From Pseudomonadota bacterium (lineage in GTDB: Bacteria; Pseudomonadota; Gammaproteobacteria; Steroidobacterales; Steroidobacteraceae), in NCBI GenBank assembly GCA_003242685.1, contig QGVD01000077.1, positions 1 through 16,513 of the forward strand: DNA of 16,513 nt. The letters are read 5' to 3'. Positions 13,785 to 16,513 of the stretch are shown in pieces. Position numbers and translations under genes: made by a program. Under the pieces are notes generated by a model that worked only from the letters and a program-made list of their open reading frames with translations, made no database searches and had not been told where the DNA came from. Within the stretch, counting starts at the first letter, position 1. Every line of letters starts with the position of its first letter.

Positions 13785-16154
13785 TCAGGCGGCTTCACGC
13801 CGCAACGGCGATTCCTCGAGAGCGGCGTTGAGGACGTCCTCGATGCGCTCGGCCCACACGAACTCGAGACTCCGACGTGCGCTTTCCGGGATGTCCTCGA
13901 AGTCGCGCCGGTTGCGCGCCGGGAGGATCACCCGGCGAAGTCCCGCGCGCGCCGCAGCCACGGTCTTCTCCTTGATACCGCCGACCGGAAGCACCAGTCC
14001 GCGCAGACTGATCTCGCCGGTCATCGCCACGTCGCTGCGCACCGTTCGACCGGAGAGGAGTGAGGCCAGCGAAACGAACATGGCGACACCGGCGCTCGGA
14101 CCGTCCTTCGGGATGGCGCCGGCCGGAACGTGCACGTGGAGATCCGACTTCTCGAACACGGAAGGGTCGATGCCGAGTCGCTCGGCCTGCCCCTTCACGA
14201 GGGTCAATGCCGCCTGAGCGCTCTCCTTCATGACGTCGCCGAGATGCCCGGTCAGGATCAGCTTGCCGCTGCCCGGGACGCGGCTCGATTCGATGAACAG
14301 GATGTCCCCGCCCACCGGCGTCCAGGCGAGCCCGGTCGCGACGCCCGGAACGCTCGTCCGCATCGCGACCTCGTTCTCGAAGCGCGGTGCGCCCAGGATA
14401 CGCGGCAGGTCATCCGGCGTGACGGTCACGGAGGTCTCCCGGCCCTCCGCGATGGCGACGGCGACCCAGCGCAGAACGGCGCCGATCTGGCGCTCGAGGT
14501 TGCGCACACCGGCCTCGCGGGTGTAGTCGGTGATGATCCTGCGGATCACGTCCTCGCCGAGCGTGACGTGCTCGGGCCGCAGACCGTTCTGCGCGAGCTG
14601 GCGCTTCACGAGATAGCGCAGCGCGATCTGCAGCTTCTCCTCTTCCGTGTATCCCGTGAGCTCGATGATCTCCATCCGGTCGCGCAGCGGCGCCGGGATC
14701 GCATCGAGCACGTTCGCCGTGCAGATGAAGAGCACGCGGCTGAGATCGAAAGGCACGCCGAGGTAGTTGTCCCGGAACGTGTTGTTCTGCTCCGGATCGA
14801 GCACTTCGAGCAGCGCGGAAGCCGGATCGCCCTGGATGCTCGCCGAAAGCTTGTCCACTTCGTCGAGCATCAGGACGGGATTCCGGGTTCCCGCCTTGCG
14901 GATCGCCTGCACGATGTTGCCGGGCAGCGCACCGATGTAGGTGCGCCGGTGACCGCGGATCTCCGCCTCGTCGTGCACGCCGCCGAGGCTCACGCGCGCG
15001 AACTTGAGTCCGAGGGCACGGGCGATGCTCTGCCCGAGAGAGGTCTTGCCGACGCCCGGCGGACCCACGAAGCACAGGATGGGGCTGCGGCCTTCGGGAT
15101 TGAGCTTGCGGACCGCGAGGAACTCCAGGATCCGGCGCTTGATCTTCTCGAGCCCGTAGTGGTCCTCGTCGAGAATGCGGCGTGCCTTCTCGATGTCGTG
15201 GTCCTCCGCATCGAGCTTCGACCAGGGCATCGCGAGCAGCCAGTCGATGTACGTACGGGCCATCGAGTACTCGGCGCTCGCCTCGGGCATGCGCTCGAGG
15301 CGCGAGATCTCGCGCCGCACGTGCTCCTCGACCTCGGGCGGCATGCCGGCCTTCTCGACCGCCGCCCGCAGCTCCTCGATTTCCGCGGAGCTGCCCTCGT
15401 CCTCGCCGAGCTCGCGCCGGATCTGACGGAGCTGCTCGCGCAGAATGGCTTCCTTCTGCCGCTCGTCGAGCGCCTCGCGCGTCTTCTCGCCGATCTCCTT
15501 CGAGATGCGCAGCACCTCGATGCGCTGTGTGAGCAGGAGCAGCACGCGGTCGAGCCGCTCCTTGACGTCCACCGTCGCGAGGATCTGCTGCTTGTCCGCG
15601 GGCTTGAGGTCCATGAAGCTCGCCACGACGTCCGCGAGCGCCGAGGGCGAATCGATGCCCTGGATCGCGTTGGCGAGCTCACCGGGCGCCTGCGGCAGCA
15701 GCGAGACCGCCTCCAGCGCCCGCTCGCGGAGCTGCACCGCGCGTGCCTCGATCTCCGGTCCGAGCTTCTCGGGCTCGCGCAGGAGCTCGATGCGCGCGAC
15801 CAGGAACGGCTCCTCGCTCACGTAGTCGAGCACACGGAAACGCTGCTCGCCCTGGCAGATGAGATGATGCGTGCCGTCCTGCGCCGTGACGAAGCGTACG
15901 ACGTTGGCGAGCGTGCCGACGGTGTGCAGATCCTTCGGGCCGGGATCGTCCTGCTGCGGGTCGAGCTGAAGAAGAAATCCGACCTTGCGGCGCGAGCGCA
16001 CGGCTTCCTGCGCTCCCGCGACCGTGCGGCGGCGGGCGACCGTGACGGGAAGCACGACGCCCGGGAAGAGCACCACGTTGCGTACGGGAAGGATGATCAG
16101 CACGTCCTCGGGCAGGGTCGTGCTGCTGGTCGTGGTCTGCTCTTCGCTGCTCAT
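13785..16154 (-). CDS. lon: ATP-dependent protease LonA
   Basis: This cytoplasmic AAA+ serine protease degrades misfolded and regulatory proteins. Positions here count from a GTG one codon upstream, so subtract one for the preferred ATG at 16154. The N-terminal substrate domain spans about 18-215, followed by a helical coiled region to about 310. The AAA+ module has Walker A GPPGVGKT at 365-372 and Walker B VLMLDEVDK at 428-436. The protease domain has the catalytic Ser688 in PKDGPSAG and Lys731 in GGIKEK, matching the 43-residue spacing in E. coli Lon. The length (789 aa) is normal. The ATG has GAGGGG at 7-nt spacing and lies 4 nt after the hsp20 stop, so the genes are coupled. It is not seen beside clpX or hupB, so it may be a second lon copy. 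The operon promoter is outside the window. Confidence 0.96.
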   Translation of the reverse strand: MSSEEQTTTSSTTLPEDVLIILPVRNVVLFPGVVLPVTVARRRTVAGAQEAVRSRRKVGFLLQLDPQQDDPGPKDLHTVGTLANVVRFVTAQDGTHHLICQGEQRFRVLDYVSEEPFLVARIELLREPEKLGPEIEARAVQLRERALEAVSLLPQAPGELANAIQGIDSPSALADVVASFMDLKPADKQQILATVDVKERLDRVLLLLTQRIEVLRISKEIGEKTREALDERQKEAILREQLRQIRRELGEDEGSSAEIEELRAAVEKAGMPPEVEEHVRREISRLERMPEASAEYSMARTYIDWLLAMPWSKLDAEDHDIEKARRILDEDHYGLEKIKRRILEFLAVRKLNPEGRSPILCFVGPPGVGKTSLGQSIARALGLKFARVSLGGVHDEAEIRGHRRTYIGALPGNIVQAIRKAGTRNPVLMLDEVDKLSASIQGDPASALLEVLDPEQNNTFRDNYLGVPFDLSRVLFICTANVLDAIPAPLRDRMEIIELTGYTEEEKLQIALRYLVKRQLAQNGLRPEHVTLGEDVIRRIITDYTREAGVRNLERQIGAVLRWVAVAIAEGRETSVTVTPDDLPRILGAPRFENEVAMRTSVPGVATGLAWTPVGGDILFIESSRVPGSGKLILTGHLGDVMKESAQAALTLVKGQAERLGIDPSVFEKSDLHVHVPAGAIPKDGPSAGVAMFVSLASLLSGRTVRSDVAMTGEISLRGLVLPVGGIKEKTVAAARAGLRRVILPARNRRDFEDIPESARRSLEFVWAERIEDVLNAALEESPLRREAA

Positions 16155-16158
16155 CACT

Positions 16159-16513
16159 TCACCCCTCGATCAGGCGCAGCTCGAGACATCCGTTCGCGAG
16201 CCTGCGCTCGGCCAGCACATACCGCCCCGGCGGCAGATCGATGGTGCGCTCGAAGCGGCCGTAGGGCAGCTCCAGACGAACCACGCGGGCGCCCTCGAGG
16301 GCGGTGAGCGGCGGCGTGCGCTCGGCGCGGATGCTGAGGCCCGTCGGCGTCACGCTGAGCTCGACGGACTCGGGGTCCACGCCGGGCAGCGCCACCACTA
16401 CCCAGATCTCGCCGTCGCGCGCGAGCACGGCGGGGGGTGTTCCCCACAGGGGCAGGGGGGGGGGAGCGCCCAGCGGGCTGAAGAACCGCCGGTGCAGCTG
16501 CTCGGCCTCTTCG
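16159..16513 (-). CDS. Hsp20/alpha-crystallin family small heat-shock protein, 5' end beyond the window
   Basis: The frame is open to the right edge, so the start is missing. The visible 117 residues begin with EEAEQLHRRFF, then a Pro-rich linker. The alpha-crystallin domain follows, with EIWVVVALPGVDPESVEL, the PYGRFER segment typical of the family and the conserved ANGCLEL near the C-terminus. No C-terminal I-x-I motif is seen. Such proteins hold unfolding proteins without ATP. An internal GTG at 16428 could give a shorter frame, but it would cut into the start of the domain, and the upstream residues fit Hsp20 proteins. A run of ten G at 16455-16464 encodes Pro residues and is a likely place for sequencing errors, although the frame reads sensibly across it. 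The gene is coupled to lon, a natural chaperone-protease pairing. Confidence 0.88.
   Translation of the reverse strand, partial: EEAEQLHRRFFSPLGAPPPLPLWGTPPAVLARDGEIWVVVALPGVDPESVELSVTPTGLSIRAERTPPLTALEGARVVRLELPYGRFERTIDLPPGRYVLAERRLANGCLELRLIEG

Overview
This GC-rich window with strong G/C third-position bias looks like a chromosomal stretch of a gammaproteobacterium from the Xanthomonadales/Nevskiales/Steroidobacteraceae neighbourhood. The best clue is a fused aspartate kinase-diaminopimelate decarboxylase (869 aa), an arrangement known from Xanthomonas relatives. The placement is an inference from gene content, not from a marker gene. The window holds about a dozen genes, all on the minus strand except an S41 protease and a LysR regulator. 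No tRNA, rRNA, CRISPR array or insertion sequence was seen.

Left block (1-5519, minus strand). A clear sigma70-type promoter at 5492-5519 reads into a 71-aa acidic protein resembling the PA3496 family. Next come a hairpin leader that buries a ribosome binding site, the fused lysine enzyme lysAC, two GC-rich hairpins, and the class A penicillin-binding protein PBP1B (mrcB). At the window edge, the start of a lipoprotein overlaps the mrcB stop codon. The block links diaminopimelate/lysine supply with peptidoglycan synthesis. The coupled lipoprotein sits where Pseudomonas encodes the PBP1b activator LpoP.

Middle block (5527-9305). A SAM hydrolase (minus) is divergent from an S41-family protease lipoprotein (plus). 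A small single-pass membrane or secreted protein (minus) is divergent from a GcvA-like LysR regulator (plus), which suggests a regulator-target pair.

Right block (9359-16513, minus strand). This contains a fused phosphotransferase/P-loop kinase preceded by an 83-aa cysteine-containing hypothetical protein. An intergenic region follows with a tandem 17-bp repeat at 21-bp period. Beyond it are a PAS-PAS-GGDEF-EAL cyclic-di-GMP enzyme with both active sites intact, a LonA protease, and an Hsp20 chaperone that runs off the right edge and lies 4 nt upstream of lon. Hsp20-lon is a plausible heat-shock protein-quality operon, separate from the usual clpP-clpX-lon-hupB locus.

I did not find a wholly new biological system. 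The strongest leads are the structured lysAC leader, the lipoprotein coupled to mrcB, the tandem repeat upstream of the 83-aa protein/kinase pair, and the LysR-linked small membrane protein.
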